Of a stretch of 11,105 bases of DNA, positions 9,474-11,105 are shown one piece after another. The translations under genes and the position numbers were made by a program. The notes under the pieces were generated by a model, which was not told where the DNA came from, ran no database searches, and was given only the letters and a program-made list of their open reading frames with translations. How positions within the stretch are numbered: the stretch's first letter is position 1; each line of letters begins with the position of its first letter. Source of the DNA: an uncultured Eubacteriales bacterium (GTDB lineage: Bacteria > Bacillota > Clostridia > Oscillospirales > Acutalibacteraceae); assembly GCA_900321595.1 (NCBI GenBank), contig ONWP01000009.1, forward strand, positions 1 to 11,105. Reading direction: 5' to 3'.

Positions 9474-11105
9474 TCACTCGCTGCGCAGCGCCGCGACCGG
9501 ATCCATGCGCGCCGCCATCTTCGCGGGGATAAAGCCGCCCAGGATCGTCAGCACCAGACTGATCGCGATGAGGCCCAGCGCGTACAGCGGATTGAGGACC
9601 GCCACGTTGGGCAGGTCCGTCTTGGCCTCGATGATCATGTTGATGGGGATCCGCAGCAGATACGCGATCACGATGCCCATCACGCCGGACGTCAGACCGA
9701 TGATGAACGTCTCCGCGTTAAACACGCGCGTGATGTCCTTCTTGCGGGCGCCCAGCGCGCGCAGAATGCCGATCTCCTTCGTGCGCTCAAGCACGGAGAT
9801 ATACGTGATGATCGCGATCATGATGAGCGACACCACCAGCGAAATGGAGGCAAAGGCCACCAGCACGATGGTGACGGCGTCCATGATGTTGCCCGTCAGC
9901 GTGGTGATCGCCTCGGAGAGGTCGATGTACTCGATCTTCGCGTCGTCGTCCTTGCCCTCGTTGTACGCGTCGAGGTCTGCGATCAGCGTATCCTTCGCCT
10001 CAAACGTCTTGGGGTACAGATAGATCACGAAGGGCTTCGCGGAGCCGCCGAGCCGGGCGATCAGGTTGCTCCGGGTCGTGTCGTCCAGCGGCGTCAGCGC
10101 GGCGCTTGTCACGTCCACGTCGCCGGTTTGCAGGTCCTGAATGACCGCGGACTTCTGATTGAGCTCGACGACGCGCTGCACCAGCTCGTCGCTGTACGCG
10201 AGGCCGAAGCCGAGAAGCCCGACGCTCTGTTCGGCCTTGAGCCGCAGGATGCCGACCACGCGCACCTCAATGTTGGTATCGGCGTCCCACATCGCGTCGT
10301 AGTCGGTCTGCTGGATATAGAAGCCGAAATCCTTGCTCTTCTGATAGAACGTGTCGTTGCCCACCAGCCGGAAGGTCGTGCCGATCACGTCAGTGAAATC
10401 CATCTTTCCCTGCGAGATATCGAAGCCCAGCGCCTCCATGACGGTCTCGTCCACCGCGTTGTTGTTGTCCACGACCACGACGGCCTCCGTCGCGTTCGCC
10501 GGATACGCGCCGCTGAGCAGATCGTAGTACTTCTCCAGATAGCTGTTTTTGCCGTCGGTGGACATCGGGTAGGACGCAAGCCCCACGCCGGACATATTGT
10601 AATTCGTCGAGGACGCCTCCGTCATGCCGGAGATGCCCGTCGGGAAGTTGTACCAGTTCACCTTGCCCGACGCGTCCTTGCGCAGGGCGTTCATGGTGAC
10701 CAACCTGGTATAGCCGACGTTTTCGCAGACGCTTGCGTCGATGCCTTCCACGAAATCCATGAATTCGTCGCCAAAATCGTTGATATGGATGCGGTCCTGC
10801 CGGGTGGAGTGCGTGAACGTGATGTAGTCCGTGTCCGCGAAATCCCGTTCGCCCTGCAGCATCTTGCGCATCTGCTCCTGCGCGGCGCGCTGCTGCTCCT
10901 CGTCCGCCTGCTGCATCATCATCTGTGAGATGATGATCGGGAACTCATTGAGCGCGTTGCCCTGATATTTCTCGATCTGCAGCTTGAAGCCGTCGGAAAG
11001 CGACAGGATCAGCGCGATCCCGATGATGCCGATGCTCGACGCGAACGCCGTGAGCAGTGTCCGGCCCTTTTTCGTGGCGATGTTTCTGCCGGAAAGCTTC
11101 ACCGC
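9474..11105 (-). CDS. MacB/FtsX-type ABC transporter permease, probably C-terminal part of an ATPase-permease fusion; 5' end outside window
   Basis: The frame is open to the right edge; a GTG at 11102 is the outermost possible start seen, but the preceding codon is also coding-compatible, so the protein probably begins beyond the window. Numbered from that GTG: helix 1 (about 14-36) lies in KKGRTLLTAFASSIGIIGIA, a stretch typical of Firmicutes proteins that fuse an ABC ATPase to an FtsX-type permease. Residues 37-405 form a large extracytoplasmic MacB-like domain with a Gln/Met-rich coiled segment (60-83). Helices 2-4 are at about 408-433, 462-484 and 505-526. VLERTKEIGILRALGARKKD (437-456) and GGFIPAKMAARMDPVAALRSE (522-542) are FtsX-family hallmarks. 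Such systems do not move small solutes through a channel: they export peptides or lipoproteins, or pass force to envelope enzymes. The substrate cannot be told here. No ATPase motif is inside the window, so the fusion is inferred. Confidence 0.88.
   Translation of the reverse strand, partial: AVKLSGRNIATKKGRTLLTAFASSIGIIGIALILSLSDGFKLQIEKYQGNALNEFPIIISQMMMQQADEEQQRAAQEQMRKMLQGERDFADTDYITFTHSTRQDRIHINDFGDEFMDFVEGIDASVCENVGYTRLVTMNALRKDASGKVNWYNFPTGISGMTEASSTNYNMSGVGLASYPMSTDGKNSYLEKYYDLLSGAYPANATEAVVVVDNNNAVDETVMEALGFDISQGKMDFTDVIGTTFRLVGNDTFYQKSKDFGFYIQQTDYDAMWDADTNIEVRVVGILRLKAEQSVGLLGFGLAYSDELVQRVVELNQKSAVIQDLQTGDVDVTSAALTPLDDTTRSNLIARLGGSAKPFVIYLYPKTFEAKDTLIADLDAYNEGKDDDAKIEYIDLSEAITTLTGNIMDAVTIVLVAFASISLVVSLIMIAIITYISVLERTKEIGILRALGARKKDITRVFNAETFIIGLTSGVMGIVIAYLLRIPINMIIEAKTDLPNVAVLNPLYALGLIAISLVLTILGGFIPAKMAARMDPVAALRSE

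Noticed and set aside
11100..11102. GTG at 11102 as the true start of the ABC permease
   Set aside because: The reading frame continues to the window edge and relatives commonly have an ATPase domain before this helix; no Shine-Dalgarno site can be assessed in three bases.

Overview
The window is about 60% GC or more. Start codons are preceded by purine-rich Shine-Dalgarno sequences, and the gene set (lon-engB, an LysA decarboxylase, an MacB/FtsX permease of the KKGRT-LTAFA-SIGIIGIAL type, an SLC45-like carrier) points to a high-GC member of the Clostridia, probably an uncultured gut lineage. This placement is inferred from protein style and gene order; no rRNA or other marker is present. Coding density is high and there is one strand switch.

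Left half, plus strand (1-4907): three genes read rightwards. The first is cut by the window edge and looks like a P-type ATPase whose phosphorylation aspartate and other catalytic motifs are gone. After a 52-base gap comes an MFS carrier of the SLC45/GPH (sucrose-type) group with an unusually large extracytoplasmic insertion. After a further 28 bases comes a secreted alpha/beta hydrolase (lipase/acyltransferase-like) with a Pro in place of the first Gly of the nucleophile elbow. The carrier and the hydrolase probably form one transcript, suggesting cleavage of an external substrate followed by uptake of the product.

The strand switch (4908-5025) holds two back-to-back hairpins that form a bidirectional terminator between convergent operons.

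Right half, minus strand (5026-11105): read leftwards, the order is a MacB/FtsX-type ABC permease (cut by the right edge and probably part of a longer ATPase-permease fusion), a 175-base gap with a hairpin and a clear sigma-A-type promoter, then lon (ATP-dependent protease), engB/ysxC (ribosome-assembly GTPase, TGATG overlap with the lon stop) and lysA (diaminopimelate decarboxylase, 29 bases after engB). lon-engB adjacency is a known Firmicutes arrangement; lysA at the end links lysine/cell-wall precursor synthesis to this housekeeping unit.

No tRNA, rRNA, CRISPR array, insertion sequence or prophage signal was seen. Most of the window is ordinary housekeeping DNA. The most unusual item is the catalytically dead P-type ATPase homologue; the second is the carrier/hydrolase pair.
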